The notes: generated by a model from the letters alone, not told the origin. DNA of 64,000 bases from Haloarcula sp. DT43 (GCF_037078405.1 NZ_JAYMGZ010000006.1:1-64000), one strand, 5' to 3'; shown: positions 52,682 through 62,243, counted from the stretch's first letter. Translations and numbers: made by a program.

Positions 52682-54447
52682 TCTCCGAGTGCGCTGTCTG
52701 CCGGTAGCGTCGACCGGTCGACGGCGTCCGCGAGGCCGAGCCGCTCGACCGTCTCGCGGGTGGGCCGGCCGTCGGCGTCCCAGCCCCGCTGGCTGTAGTA
52801 CTCGTCGAGCATCGCGTCGAAGGACTCGGCGTCGATTGCCGCGCCCGCGTTCGGACCCGAGTCGAGCGGTTCCTGCAGTTTCGCCGGGAGTTCGTCGTCG
52901 GCCCGCGAGACGCCCTCGCGGACGTTGAACAGCCGGGTCAGCGTCCAGACGCGCTCGCCGACGGTGGCGAGGTCGCCGTCCACCTCTAGGCCGACCGCGT
53001 CGAGCCACTCCGCGCCGAGGTCGTCGAAGGCGTCGCCGACGAAGTCGTCCACGACGAGACACCACAGCACCGAGCGCTGGTCCTGTTCGCGGATGACGGC
53101 GGCGGCCGCCCGCTCGGGCGTCCAGTCGCCGTCGAAGGCCTCCCGCTCGATGGGGAGCGCGCGCCGGTGACAGGCCCCACGGTCGCTGGTCGCGTACGCC
53201 AGCGCCATGCTCCGCGCGCCGCGAGGGTCGTAGGCGGGCAGTTCCATCGCCTTGACCGTCGGCAGGAGGTCGTCCCCGCCCAGGCGGTCCGAGGCCGCGT
53301 CGACGCCGTCGGCCAGGGCGTCGCCCAGCACCGTCTCCCGCGCGACGACCGCCTCCAGGAGCGCCCGCGCGTCCTCGGGATTCCCGTACTCGAACGAACT
53401 GTCGAGCAGGCCGGCGTCGCTGGCTTTGATGGCCCACGCGACGGCGCTCCCGGCGCTGATGAGGTCCAGCCCCAGCCGGTTGCAGGTCTCGCCCAGCGCG
53501 GCCACGGCGTCGAAGTCGTCGATACCCAGGCCGGCCCCGAGGCTCATCGCCGTCGCCCCGCGCGGGACGGTCTCGCCGTCCTCCGTCTGGACGCGGAAGC
53601 CGCCGGGGCTGCCCTCGTCGTCGTACTCCCGGCCCGCGGCGAGTTCCTGGACGGCCTCGATGCCGACGCCGTCGGCCCCCTCGAACTGGCCGTCCTCCCA
53701 GCCGCGTGTCGAGAGCGCGCCGACCTCGTTGGCGAAATCGACCGTCTCGACGGTCCCGCTGGCCTGCAGCCACTGGCCGGTGTCGCCCTCGCGGTACCGC
53801 TCCGCGTACCGTTCCCGGAGCTCCGCGAGGTCCGTCGGCGGGTCGCCGCGGACGACGACGGCCTTCAGCCGCTTCGCGCCCATCACCGCCCCGGCACCGC
53901 CCCGCCCGGCGTGGTGTTCCCCGCCGTCGGAGGCGATGGTGGCGAACGCGACGCCCTGCTCGCCGGCCGGACCGATACACGCCACCGCGGCGTCGGGGAA
54001 CGCTGCCGCGGTTTCGGCCGTGTCCCGACCCCACGTCTCGGCGGGTTCGACCGTCGCGCCGTCGTCCTCGACGACGAGTTTGACCGGCTCCGGGGCGCGC
54101 CCGGTGACCAGAATCCCGACGTGGTCCCGCAGCGCGCCGGCCAGCGTGGCCGGGAACGACCCGCCCGCGTAGGAGTCGAGGAAGCCGCCGGTCAGGGGCG
54201 ACTTCGTGACCGCCGCGTAGCGCGTCTCGCCCGGCAACAGCCCGGAGACGGGACCGAGCATGAACGACAGGACGTTCTCCGGCCCCAGCGGGTCCGTGCC
54301 GGCGTCGAGTTCGTCGTACAGGTACCGGGCACCGAGCCCCTTGCCGCCCACGAACTGCCGACGCCACCGCTCCGGCACCGGACGGCTCTCGACCGACGAC
54401 GACGACAGGTCGACGCGCAGTATCCGGTTCCGGTTGGCTACTGTCAT
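52678..54447 (-). CDS. aldehyde ferredoxin oxidoreductase homologue lacking the FeS cysteine triplet
   Basis: A 589-residue AOR-family protein. The N-terminal domain has FVGGKGLGARYLYDEL and the pterin-binding segments LTGGFLDSYAGG and DRGACHRR are present; NRLGLDLISAGSAVAWA agrees with the family. The conserved CxxCxxxC expected at about residues 275-285 is missing; that stretch reads REYDDEGSPGGF. Cys463, near the place of the usual fourth ligand, is present. Only four Cys are in the whole protein. Tungsten-type AORs oxidise aldehydes to acids with ferredoxin; this one may bind the metal cofactor without the cluster, or may have lost activity. The start at 54447 is preferred over 54453. It ends overlapped with the following gene. 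Confidence 0.75.
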   Translation of the reverse strand: MTVANRNRILRVDLSSSSVESRPVPERWRRQFVGGKGLGARYLYDELDAGTDPLGPENVLSFMLGPVSGLLPGETRYAAVTKSPLTGGFLDSYAGGSFPATLAGALRDHVGILVTGRAPEPVKLVVEDDGATVEPAETWGRDTAETAAAFPDAAVACIGPAGEQGVAFATIASDGGEHHAGRGGAGAVMGAKRLKAVVVRGDPPTDLAELRERYAERYREGDTGQWLQASGTVETVDFANEVGALSTRGWEDGQFEGADGVGIEAVQELAAGREYDDEGSPGGFRVQTEDGETVPRGATAMSLGAGLGIDDFDAVAALGETCNRLGLDLISAGSAVAWAIKASDAGLLDSSFEYGNPEDARALLEAVVARETVLGDALADGVDAASDRLGGDDLLPTVKAMELPAYDPRGARSMALAYATSDRGACHRRALPIEREAFDGDWTPERAAAAVIREQDQRSVLWCLVVDDFVGDAFDDLGAEWLDAVGLEVDGDLATVGERVWTLTRLFNVREGVSRADDELPAKLQEPLDSGPNAGAAIDAESFDAMLDEYYSQRGWDADGRPTRETVERLGLADAVDRSTLPADSALGE

Positions 54448-54536
54448 CACCACCCACTCCGCCGTCTGTCGACTAAAGGATTATCCCCATCAATCATGCA
54501 CGAAGCACCTTTCCCCCAGAGCCGAGAAGTCGGGGT

Positions 54537-55142
54537 ATGCGCGCAGGAGCCATCGTCGCGGGCGGCCGGTCGACGCGGTTCGGGGACAGCGACAAGGCCG
54601 TCGCCGACCTCGCGGGGACGCCGATGATACGCCGCGTCGCCGACCGGCTGGGCGGAGTCGTCGACGAACTCGTCGTGAACTGCCGGACCGACCAGGTCGA
54701 GGCCATCGAGGCGGCGCTGTCGGACCACGCGCTCGACCCGCGGTTCGCTCCCGACGAGGACCCCGACCAGGGACCGATGGCGGGTATCCGGACCGCGCTG
54801 GGAGCCGTCGAAAGCGAGTACGCCGCCGTGGTCGCGTGTGACATGCCCTTCGTCGACCCGGCGTTCGTCGACTACCTGTTCGAGCGGGCCCGGTCCCACG
54901 AGGCCGCGGTCCCGCGTCCCGACGAGTGGTTCCAGACGACGCAGGCGGTGTACCACGCCGACGCGATGGCCGACGCCTGCCGGCGGGCGCTGGACCGCGG
55001 CGAGCACAGAATCGTCGAACCGCTGTTCGACCTTGAGTACGTCGTCGTCGAGCGCGAGGAGGTGCTGGAACACACCACGGAGGCCACCTTCCGGAATCTC
55101 AACACCCGCGAGGAGTTCGAGGCCGCGGCCGAGCAGTTCTGA
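54537..55142 (+). CDS. mobA: molybdenum cofactor guanylyltransferase MobA
   Basis: A 201-residue nucleotidyltransferase. The GTP-binding loop is IVAGGRSTRFGDSDKA, followed by GPMAGI and ACDMPFVDP with metal-binding Asp. MobA attaches GMP to molybdopterin, giving the MGD used by the formate-dehydrogenase-like enzyme in this cluster. It is divergent from the aldehyde oxidoreductase homologue and convergent with the yqeC-like gene. Confidence 0.88.
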   Translation: MRAGAIVAGGRSTRFGDSDKAVADLAGTPMIRRVADRLGGVVDELVVNCRTDQVEAIEAALSDHALDPRFAPDEDPDQGPMAGIRTALGAVESEYAAVVACDMPFVDPAFVDYLFERARSHEAAVPRPDEWFQTTQAVYHADAMADACRRALDRGEHRIVEPLFDLEYVVVEREEVLEHTTEATFRNLNTREEFEAAAEQF

Positions 55143-55150
55143 CGGCCCGC

Positions 55151-55870
55151 TCAGACGACCGCCACCAGCGGGTCGTCGGCCCGCATCTCCGCGAGGACGA
55201 CCCGCGGGACGTCGGCCCGTTCGTGGAGCGCCGCGGCGACGGCCCGCGCGCTCGCTTCGAGGTCGGCGTCGTCGACCATGTTGAGCAGGGGCACCGCGGT
55301 CGCGTCGGCGGGCACGTCCTTCAGCCCGCCGCGGTCGCTGGCGAGCACCGCGGCGACGTCGGCCGGTCGAATCTCGTCGCCGGGGTCGAGTCCGGTAATC
55401 GCGGCCACCTCGTCGACCCGGTGGACGATGTCGTCGGTCAGCGGTTCGCCGATTACGTGCGCGCTGGCGATGGGGACGACCGTCGACGCCGTCTCGGGGA
55501 GCTGTGGCTCGCGGTCGCTCGGTGCCTTGAACTCCCGCATCCGCGCGCCGTCGGCTTTCACCAGAACCGGGTGGTCGACGGCGGCCAGGTCGGCCACCGT
55601 CGCCGTGTCGTAGCCCCGATAGCGGTCCGGCCGCTCCTGGGCCGGGACGACGCCCAGCGGCCACGCGGTCGCCGCGTCGATGGCGTCCCGCGGGGCCTCC
55701 GTCACGACGACCTCCGCGACCCAGCCGTCGAAAATCGGAATCCGGACCGTCGCGGTGACGACCGCGCGGTCCAGCCGCCGTGCGAGCGTCGCCATCGTCG
55801 TCTTCTTGCCCCCTGCGCCGACGAAACAGATGGTCCCGTGCCGCGCGTCCAGCGCGTCGACGATGTCCAT
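55151..55870 (-). CDS. YqeC-like protein (selenium-dependent hydroxylase accessory family)
   Basis: A 239-residue protein with a P-loop-like motif FVGAGGKKTTMATLA near residue 16, LVKADGARMREFKAPSD and a C-terminal DLEASARAVAAAL helix. This pattern fits the YqeC family, found mostly with selenium-dependent molybdenum hydroxylases in bacteria. In this cluster it is likely to serve molybdenum enzyme maturation. Head-to-tail with nothing; divergent from moaA by about 100 bases. Confidence 0.7.
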   Translation of the reverse strand: MDIVDALDARHGTICFVGAGGKKTTMATLARRLDRAVVTATVRIPIFDGWVAEVVVTEAPRDAIDAATAWPLGVVPAQERPDRYRGYDTATVADLAAVDHPVLVKADGARMREFKAPSDREPQLPETASTVVPIASAHVIGEPLTDDIVHRVDEVAAITGLDPGDEIRPADVAAVLASDRGGLKDVPADATAVPLLNMVDDADLEASARAVAAALHERADVPRVVLAEMRADDPLVAVV

Positions 55871-55970
55871 ACGCCCTGCAGGGCGGTGGCCGGATTAACC
55901 GTTACCCCGGCGGCCGAACCGGGACAGTCACGTCATTTAAGGGGATGTGCTGTGAATAGTTAGCAAGGAA

Positions 55971-57053
55971 ATGCTCGAAGACGACTTCGGTCGCGAGGTG
56001 TCCGGTGTCCGCGTCTCCCTCACGGACCGGTGTAACTTCGACTGCGTCTACTGCCACAACGAGGGGCTGGGCGACACGCGGGGCCCGATGGAGGCACAGG
56101 ACGACGAACTCAGCGCCGACACTATCGTCGCCTTCCTCGAAGTCGCCGCCGAGTTCGGCGTCGACTCGGTGAAGTTCACGGGCGGGGAGCCGATGCTCCG
56201 GGAGGACCTGGAGGAAATCGTCCGGCGCGCCCCCGACGAGATGGAGGTGTCGATGACCACGAACGGGACCTTCCTCCCCGGCCGCGCCCCGGACCTCGTC
56301 GACGCCGGGCTGGAACGGGTGAACGTCTCCCAGGACGCGCTGGACAGCGAGGCCTTCGCTGAACTGACCCAGAGCGGGGCCTACGACCGCGTCCTCGAAG
56401 GCGTCGAAGCGGCGCTGGACGCCGGCCTCGCGCCGGTGAAGCTCAACATGGTCGTGTTCGAGCCGACCGCCGGCTACGTCCCGAAGATGGTCGACCACGT
56501 CGCCGAGAACCCCGGCCTCCAGCTCCAGCTCATCGAGTACATGCCGGAGCTGGCCGGCCACCCGGAGTGGGCCATCGACATCGACCGCGTCCACGACTGG
56601 CTCGAGGACCGCGCCGACACGGTCGAACACCGCGAGATGCACGACCGCAAGCGCTACTGGATACACGGCCGCGACGCGGCGGTCGAGAGCGGGGGCGCGA
56701 CCACCTCGCTGGCCGCCTCCGACGGCGGCATGCGGACGGAGCCGGTCAACAACCACAACAGCGGGATGGTCGAAATCGTCGACCCCGTCGGCAACGAGAA
56801 CTTCTGTGCGAACTGCCACCGCGTGCGGCTCACCCACGACGGCTACCTGAAGGGCTGTCTGAACCGCAACGACGACCTGCGCGACATCGGCACGACCAAG
56901 GAGTCGATGCGCGCCGCGTTCCGCGAGACCGTCGACACCCGCGTTCCCTACTACGGCGAGTACATGGTCGAAACCGAGGACGGCGAGTGGGAGATAAACG
57001 AGGCGTACATCGACACCGACGGGGACCGTGCGCCCTACGAGTACTCCGAGTAG
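55971..57053 (+). CDS. moaA: GTP 3',8-cyclase MoaA
   Basis: A 360-residue radical SAM enzyme. The N-terminal cluster motif is CNFDCVYC (C21, C25, C28), followed by [13 protein letters not shown]. The second C-terminal [4Fe-4S] site is [12 protein letters not shown] with a third Cys in LKGCL. MoaA, with MoaC, converts GTP to the first pterin of the molybdenum cofactor. It is slightly longer than typical because of an insertion before the C-terminal cluster (about residues 225-260). The gene is followed by the molybdate transporter. Confidence 0.9.
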   Translation: MLEDDFGREVSGVRVSLTDRCNFDCVYCHNEGLGDTRGPMEAQDDELSADTIVAFLEVAAEFGVDSVKFTGGEPMLREDLEEIVRRAPDEMEVSMTTNGTFLPGRAPDLVDAGLERVNVSQDALDSEAFAELTQSGAYDRVLEGVEAALDAGLAPVKLNMVVFEPTAGYVPKMVDHVAENPGLQLQLIEYMPELAGHPEWAIDIDRVHDWLEDRADTVEHREMHDRKRYWIHGRDAAVESGGATTSLAASDGGMRTEPVNNHNSGMVEIVDPVGNENFCANCHRVRLTHDGYLKGCLNRNDDLRDIGTTKESMRAAFRETVDTRVPYYGEYMVETEDGEWEINEAYIDTDGDRAPYEYSE

Positions 57054-57104
57054 CGCCCGCCCCGACCAAACGCTCTTACTGTTCCGTCGTGTAAATCGGC
57101 CAGA

Positions 57105-58190
57105 ATGGGCGTCCCGTTCCGCGACCGGACGGCGGTCTCGCTGTCGTGGAACGAGCTGACCGGGGCGGTGGGGGACTCGGCGACGGTGCTCCCGGTCGTC
57201 GTCGCCGTCGCCGTGCTGACGGAGCTTTCGCTGCCGGTCATGCTCGTCTGGTTCGGCGTGTTCCAGGTCGTCTGGGGGCTGTACTACGGCGTCCCCATCT
57301 CCGTCGAGCCGATGAAGGCCTTCGCCGCCCTCGTGGTCGCCAGAACGATTTCGACCGGCGAACTCGTCGTCGCGGGACTGCTCGTGGCCGTCGTCTTGCT
57401 CGCGCTTGGCACCTCGCGGTCGCTCGGCACGGTCAATCGGTACGTCGACGACACTGTCGTCCGCGGGGTCCAACTGGGCGTCGCCCTGGTCCTGTTGGAG
57501 ACGGGCGTCGGGCTCGGGCTCAGCGACCCGCGGCTGGTCGCCGTCGCCGTCGGTGTGGTCGCCGTCCTCGCGGCGGTCGGCTACGGCGGGCAGAGCGCCT
57601 TCGCCGTCTTCGTCCTCGGGGTCGTCCTGGCCCTCGCCGAGACCGGAGTACCGACGCCGGCCGTCCCCGCCGTCGACGCCATGTTCATGCTCCCGGAAAT
57701 AACGCTGTCGGCACAGACGGCCGAGGCCGTCCTCGCCCAGATTGCGGTCACGGTGGGCAACGCCGCCCTCGCCACGTCGGTCCTGCTGGCCGACTACTTC
57801 GACCGGGACGTGTCGGCCGACCAGCTCTCGAACAGCATGGGGCTGATGAACCTGGCGGCGGTCCCGTTCGGCGCGTTCCCGATGTGTCACGGCAGCGGCG
57901 GCGTCGCCGGGAAGTACGCCTTCGGAGCCAGGACGGCCGGCGCGAACCTGATACTCGGCGCGGGCTACGTCCTGACCGCGTTCCTCGCCGTCGGTGTCGT
58001 CGCGGCCTACCCGACGGCCCTGCTCGGAGTCATCCTGGTGTTGATTGCCCTCCAGCTGGGCTGGACCGGCGTCTCCCGGACGGACGACCTGGCGGTCGTC
58101 GCGGCAATCGGCGGCCTCGGCGTGCTCGTCAACCTCGGCCTGGCGTTCGTTCTCGGCGTCGCCGTCCAGCAACTTCGCGCCCGCCTGTGA
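57105..58190 (+). CDS. MOT1-type molybdate/sulfate transporter
   Basis: A 361-residue membrane protein with about ten hydrophobic helices. Family motifs are WNELTGAVGDSATVLP at the start, GVPISVEPMKAFAAL, and PMCHGSGGVAGKYAFGART near residue 264. These are typical of the MOT1 branch of SulP-related molybdate transporters. It lies 50 bases after moaA in the same direction and would supply molybdate for the cofactor genes around it. Confidence 0.85.
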   Translation: MGVPFRDRTAVSLSWNELTGAVGDSATVLPVVVAVAVLTELSLPVMLVWFGVFQVVWGLYYGVPISVEPMKAFAALVVARTISTGELVVAGLLVAVVLLALGTSRSLGTVNRYVDDTVVRGVQLGVALVLLETGVGLGLSDPRLVAVAVGVVAVLAAVGYGGQSAFAVFVLGVVLALAETGVPTPAVPAVDAMFMLPEITLSAQTAEAVLAQIAVTVGNAALATSVLLADYFDRDVSADQLSNSMGLMNLAAVPFGAFPMCHGSGGVAGKYAFGARTAGANLILGAGYVLTAFLAVGVVAAYPTALLGVILVLIALQLGWTGVSRTDDLAVVAAIGGLGVLVNLGLAFVLGVAVQQLRARL

Positions 58191-58242
58191 CGGCCGACCG
58201 GCCCACAGACGCTTGTATCAGGAGGCCGAACCGTCGGGACAG

Positions 58243-59256
58243 ATGCGCCCCGCAACGGAACTGGAGAACGTGCTCGGAGAGGGCGAATCGCTCACCATCG
58301 TCTGTCACAACAACCCCGACCCCGACTGCCTGGCCAGCGCGCTCGCGCTCGGCCGCATCGCCGCCGCCGTCGGCATCGACGAGCGGCGCATCCTCTACAG
58401 CGGCGAGATTTCCCACCAGCAGAACCGCTCGTTCGTCAATCTGCTGGAGATGGACGTCCAGGAGTTCGACGCGGCCGACGTGACCGACCGGGACCCCATG
58501 GACCTGCTCGCCTTCGTCGACCACTCTGTTCCCGGCTCGAACAACCGGGTCCCCGAGGGGGTCCCTGTCGACATCGTCATCGACCACCACCCGGCCGAGG
58601 ACATCGACGCCCGGTTCGTCGACCACCGGGTGGAAATCGGGGCGACGGCGACGATACTGACCGAGTACCTCCGGGACCTCGACATCGAACTCGACGACCG
58701 CCTGGCGACGGCGTTGCTGTTTGCCATCCGCCGGGAGACGCTGGGGTTCCTGCGCGGCGTGACGCCCGACGAGTACGGGGCCGCCGGGTTCCTGACGGAC
58801 GCGGCCGATTCGGACCTGTTGCGCCAGCTCTCCTCGCCGTCGGTCAGCGGCGCGACCGTCGACGCCATCGCGGACGCAATCGAGAACCGGACGGTCCGCG
58901 GGTCGGTACTGATATCACACGTCGGCCGGACGGGGGAGCGGGACGCGCTCCCGCAGGCGGCCGACTACCTGGCGACCCTGGAGGGCGTCGAGACGGCCAT
59001 CGTCTTCGGCGTCGTCGAGGACACCATCCAGCTCAGCGCCCGGTCGACGGACGCGCGGGTCCACATCGGCGACGTTCTACACGACGCCCTGGGCGACGTC
59101 GGGAGCGCCGGCGGCCACCGCGAGATGGCCGGCGGCGAGGTGCCGCTTGGCATCTTCGCCGACTACACGAACGACGACGCGGTCTTCGTCGACATCGTCG
59201 AGCAAGTCATCTCGGCGCGGCTCTTCGCCGGGCTGAACCTCGCCGAGGAGGAGTGA
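58243..59256 (+). CDS. DHH-family phosphoesterase
   Basis: A 337-residue DHH/DHHA1 protein. The DHH-domain motifs are HNNPDPDCLAS, FVDHS and IDHHPAED; the DHHA1 domain carries GGHREMAGG. The type resembles NrnA/pAp phosphatase or archaeal RecJ-like nucleases without added domains. The start at ATG 58243 is the first credible one after the transporter; upstream frame belongs to the transporter region. It probably degrades oligonucleotides or pAp. Confidence 0.8.
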   Translation: MRPATELENVLGEGESLTIVCHNNPDPDCLASALALGRIAAAVGIDERRILYSGEISHQQNRSFVNLLEMDVQEFDAADVTDRDPMDLLAFVDHSVPGSNNRVPEGVPVDIVIDHHPAEDIDARFVDHRVEIGATATILTEYLRDLDIELDDRLATALLFAIRRETLGFLRGVTPDEYGAAGFLTDAADSDLLRQLSSPSVSGATVDAIADAIENRTVRGSVLISHVGRTGERDALPQAADYLATLEGVETAIVFGVVEDTIQLSARSTDARVHIGDVLHDALGDVGSAGGHREMAGGEVPLGIFADYTNDDAVFVDIVEQVISARLFAGLNLAEEE

Positions 59257-59262
59257 GGCCGG

Positions 59263-61185
59263 TCAGGACAGCCGGAACGTCTCCAGGTTCTTCGGGTTGT
59301 GGGTCCGCATGTTGAACTTCTGGTACAGCGCCGAGGAGAGCTGGTTCGTCGAGGACTCGTCGCCGTGGACACAGAGAATCTTCTCCGGCCGCGGGTGCAT
59401 CGTCTCGACGAACGACTCCAGGCCCTGCCGGTCGGCGTGGCCGGAGAAGCCGTCGACCGTCTCGACGGCGAGCCTGAGGCTCACCCGCTCGGCGCGTGGC
59501 CCGCTCGTGTCCCCGAGGGTAATCTCGTCCTGCCCGCGCTGAATCTGGCGACCGAGCGTCCCCTCGGCCTGGTAGCCGACGAAGGCCATCGTGTTGTCCG
59601 GGTCGCTGCCCAGCAGCCGGAGCCAGGACATCACGGGGCCGCCGGTGACCATCCCAGAGGTGGTCAGGATGATGGCCGGCTCGTCGTCGGCGATGTCCCG
59701 TCGCATCTCGTCGCCGCCGTCGACCTGCTCGAACTGCTCGGCGAGGAAGGGGTTCTCGTCCTCGTAGAGGATGCGCCGGCGGAGGTCGTCCCGGAGGTAC
59801 TCCGGGTACGCCGTGTGGATGGCCGTCGCCTCCCGAATCATCCCGTCCAAGTACACTGGCATCGTCGGGATGTCGCCCTCCCGCATCGCCTCTTCGAGGA
59901 CGAGCATGAGCTCCTGGGAGCGGCCGACGGCGAAGGCCGGAATCAGTATCTTGCCGCCCCGCTCGTGGGCTTCGTTGATGACGTCCCTGAGGACGCGCTC
60001 GGAGTCGGACTGGTCGGTCTGATAGTCGTTTTTCCCGCCGTAGGTGGATTCGAGGACGAGTGTCTCCACCCGCGGGAAGTCGTTGACAGCGCCGTCGAGC
60101 AGGCGGGTGTCCTTGTAGTGGATGTCCCCGGAGAAGGCGACGTTGTACCGCCCCTCGCCGATGTGGAAGTGACACACCGCCGACCCGAGGATGTGGCCGG
60201 CGTTGTGCATCGTGAGCTTGATGTCCGGCGCGATGTCGGTGACGTTGCCGAACTCCAGGGGAATCGTGTGTTTCAGCGCGTCACGGACCTGCTGGCTCTC
60301 GTAGGGCGGGGTGCGCCCTTCCTTCGAGGCCACGTCGAGGTAGTCCAGTTGCAGGAGACCCATCAAGTCCCGCGTCGGCGCGGTGGTGTAAATCGGCCCG
60401 TCGTAGCCGTACTTGAACAGGATGGGGATGAGCGCGGAGTGGTCCAGGTGGGCGTGGGTCAACACGACGGCGTCCAGCGAGTTCGGGCCCGCAGCCAGCG
60501 CCTCGGGAGCCTGGAGGTACGGCACCTCCCCCTCCGCACCGGGCTTGTCGCCACAGTCGATGAGGATGCGAGATTCGGGCGTCGAGAGGATGAACGACGC
60601 GCGCCCGACCTCCCGGCAACAGCCCAGCGTGGTGAGTCGGACCCAGTCCTCGTCGCTCGTCGTGGGGCGGTTTATCTGGCGGCCGACGCGCTGGAGGATG
60701 TCTCGCCGTTCCTCGCGTTCCTGCTTGAGGTAGTTCCGGACGTTCGAGACGGTCGAGGACTCCATCGGCGGCGTCCGGACGACCTCGGGGGTCCAGCCGA
60801 CGGAGGCCGATATCTCGTCGAGGGTCGCCCCGTGGCGGCCGATGACGCGGCCGGGCTTCTCGGCCTCGATGAACACTTCGCCGGTCTGGCGGTCGAAGTC
60901 GAGGTTCTGGACGCCGGCGTCCTCGGGAATCGTCTGCGTGATTCGGGCCTCGGCCTCGTTAGGCGGGACGAGAGCGCCCTGCGTGGGCCGGACGTTGATA
61001 CGCTTGCGGAGCGTCTGGGCGAGGTTCCGGACGATGCCGTCGCGGTTGGCGACCGTCTGTGCGTCCGGCGTGTAGATGACCAGTTCCGGCCCCTCGAAAG
61101 CGACCGATTCGATTTCGATGTCGTCCGGTGTCTCTTCTTCGACCTGTGCTTTGATTCGATCAAGTGTCTCGTCTGCGGAACTCAT
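59263..61185 (-). CDS. fttA: archaeal transcription termination factor FttA (aCPSF1)
   Basis: A 640-residue beta-CASP ribonuclease. Residues 1-180 hold the archaeal N-terminal KH-type domains (GRVIGRHGATL at 112-122). The metallo-beta-lactamase core has HAHLDH at 244-249, HILGSAV and SGDIHY. The beta-CASP part includes IILTTSGMVTGGP and ends with the metal-binding H in FSGHADRQGL and CVHGDESS. FttA cleaves nascent RNA and releases RNA polymerase. The stop lies a few bases from that of the convergent DHH gene. Essential in studied archaea. Confidence 0.92.
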   Translation of the reverse strand: MSSADETLDRIKAQVEEETPDDIEIESVAFEGPELVIYTPDAQTVANRDGIVRNLAQTLRKRINVRPTQGALVPPNEAEARITQTIPEDAGVQNLDFDRQTGEVFIEAEKPGRVIGRHGATLDEISASVGWTPEVVRTPPMESSTVSNVRNYLKQEREERRDILQRVGRQINRPTTSDEDWVRLTTLGCCREVGRASFILSTPESRILIDCGDKPGAEGEVPYLQAPEALAAGPNSLDAVVLTHAHLDHSALIPILFKYGYDGPIYTTAPTRDLMGLLQLDYLDVASKEGRTPPYESQQVRDALKHTIPLEFGNVTDIAPDIKLTMHNAGHILGSAVCHFHIGEGRYNVAFSGDIHYKDTRLLDGAVNDFPRVETLVLESTYGGKNDYQTDQSDSERVLRDVINEAHERGGKILIPAFAVGRSQELMLVLEEAMREGDIPTMPVYLDGMIREATAIHTAYPEYLRDDLRRRILYEDENPFLAEQFEQVDGGDEMRRDIADDEPAIILTTSGMVTGGPVMSWLRLLGSDPDNTMAFVGYQAEGTLGRQIQRGQDEITLGDTSGPRAERVSLRLAVETVDGFSGHADRQGLESFVETMHPRPEKILCVHGDESSTNQLSSALYQKFNMRTHNPKNLETFRLS

Positions 61186-61345
61186 ACGTGTGGAGATGGG
61201 AGGCCCGATAGCCGTCGGAAAACCACGGCTCTCGACTGCCGTTATCTAGCGGGAGTGCGAGCACGGTAAAGAACCTTTGCTTGTCTCGCCCGGCGTCCCG
61301 GCGGGAACCGGCGAATTTTAGTGTGGGACTGCGAGATATCTCCAT

Positions 61346-61528
61346 ATGGGCTTTGGTAGCTACGATGAATCCGAACAGAAGGACAACGACGTAGACGCGG
61401 ACGACAGCGACGGCGTTGCGGTCCACGAGAACGACCACGACGGGTCGGTCTCCTTCGAGACGGAGGCATCGACGAGCGACCTCGTCGACAAGCTCGGCGA
61501 CATGAAAGACGAAGACGACGAGGAGTAA
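61346..61528 (+). CDS. short acidic protein (DUF5786-like)
   Basis: A 60-residue acidic protein starting MGFGSYDESEQKDNDV, with an EASTSDLVDKLGDM segment that can form a helix. I recognise the beginning as a conserved haloarchaeal small-protein family (DUF5786 by recollection). The function is unknown. It is divergent from fttA. Confidence 0.65.
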   Translation: MGFGSYDESEQKDNDVDADDSDGVAVHENDHDGSVSFETEASTSDLVDKLGDMKDEDDEE

Positions 61529-61543
61529 GCGCCTCGAATACCG

Positions 61544-61894
61544 TCAGAACGGCGATTCCCGTCCGACTTTTTCGGCGAGTTCGCCGCGTTCGTCCAACTG
61601 TTCGAGGATGTCGCTCCCGCCGATGAACTCCCCGTCGACGAACGTCTGTGGAATCGTCTCGCGCCCGCTGTGCCGTTCGAGCGCCTCGCGGTAGGCGTCT
61701 GTCGCTTTGAGGACGTCCACCGTCTCGATGTCCTCGCGGTACTGTTTCAGGAGGCCGAGCGCCTTCTTCGAGTAGCCACACTGGGGCATCAGCTCGTTGC
61801 CTTTCATGAACAGCACGACCTCGTTGTCCGCGATGACGCTGTCGACCTGTTCTGTGACCTCTTCGGGCGAGAGTTCTTCGGGCTCGAATGCCAT
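61544..61894 (-). CDS. monothiol glutaredoxin, Grx4-like
   Basis: A 116-residue glutaredoxin. The active site is CGYS (usually CGFS) in MPQCGYSKKAL, with TIPQTFVDGEFIGGSDIL for glutathione-like thiol binding. This class carries or transfers [2Fe-2S] clusters, often as a complex with BolA, encoded just upstream on the same strand. Haloarchaea use gamma-glutamylcysteine rather than glutathione, so the cluster ligand would differ. ATG 61894 is preferred to 61900. Confidence 0.85.
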   Translation of the reverse strand: MAFEPEELSPEEVTEQVDSVIADNEVVLFMKGNELMPQCGYSKKALGLLKQYREDIETVDVLKATDAYREALERHSGRETIPQTFVDGEFIGGSDILEQLDERGELAEKVGRESPF

Positions 61895-61954
61895 ACGCAC
61901 CCTAACGGCGTCGGCAATAAAGGCGTACCGACGGTGTGGCTCGTCGGCGACTGC

Positions 61955-62197
61955 CTACTCGGCTTCCTCGGGCGTCAGCGTCGTCAGCTCGATGGCGTGG
62001 ATGTCGCGTGTCAGGTGGTCCCCCAGCGCGTCGTGGACGAGCTGGTGCTGGTCGACCAGCGACTCCCCCTCGAACGCCGGCGAGACCACGCGAACGGCGT
62101 AGTGTTTGTCGTCGTCGGGGTCACGCGGCGTGGTGACCGTCGCCCGTGCCTCCGGGAGCGCTTCCTCGATGAGTTCGGCGACCGCATCCTCGTCCAT
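61955..62197 (-). CDS. BolA-family protein
   Basis: An 80-residue protein with the BolA pattern: DDKHYAVRVVSPAFEGESLVDQHQLVHDALG, where the conserved His is in VDQHQLVH. BolA proteins act with CGFS glutaredoxins in iron-sulfur trafficking; the glutaredoxin gene lies immediately downstream. The start at 62197 (MDEDAVAELIEEA) is typical. A role in supplying clusters to the FeS enzymes in this window is plausible but not shown. Confidence 0.82.
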   Translation of the reverse strand: MDEDAVAELIEEALPEARATVTTPRDPDDDKHYAVRVVSPAFEGESLVDQHQLVHDALGDHLTRDIHAIELTTLTPEEAE

Positions 62198-62243
62198 ACG
62201 CGCCCTCAGGGGCGCGGCGGGCAAAACAGTTGGCGTCCCGTCG

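Noticed and set aside
51962-54457. An 831-codon leftward reading frame
   Set aside because: Only its last 239 codons, from ATG 52681, are protein-like; the rest is an out-of-frame reading of the aldehyde oxidoreductase homologue with an Arg/Gly/Pro-rich artefact composition.
55902-58172. Leftward frame of 756 codons across moaA and the molybdate transporter
   Set aside because: It is an antisense shadow; both rightward genes carry diagnostic motifs.
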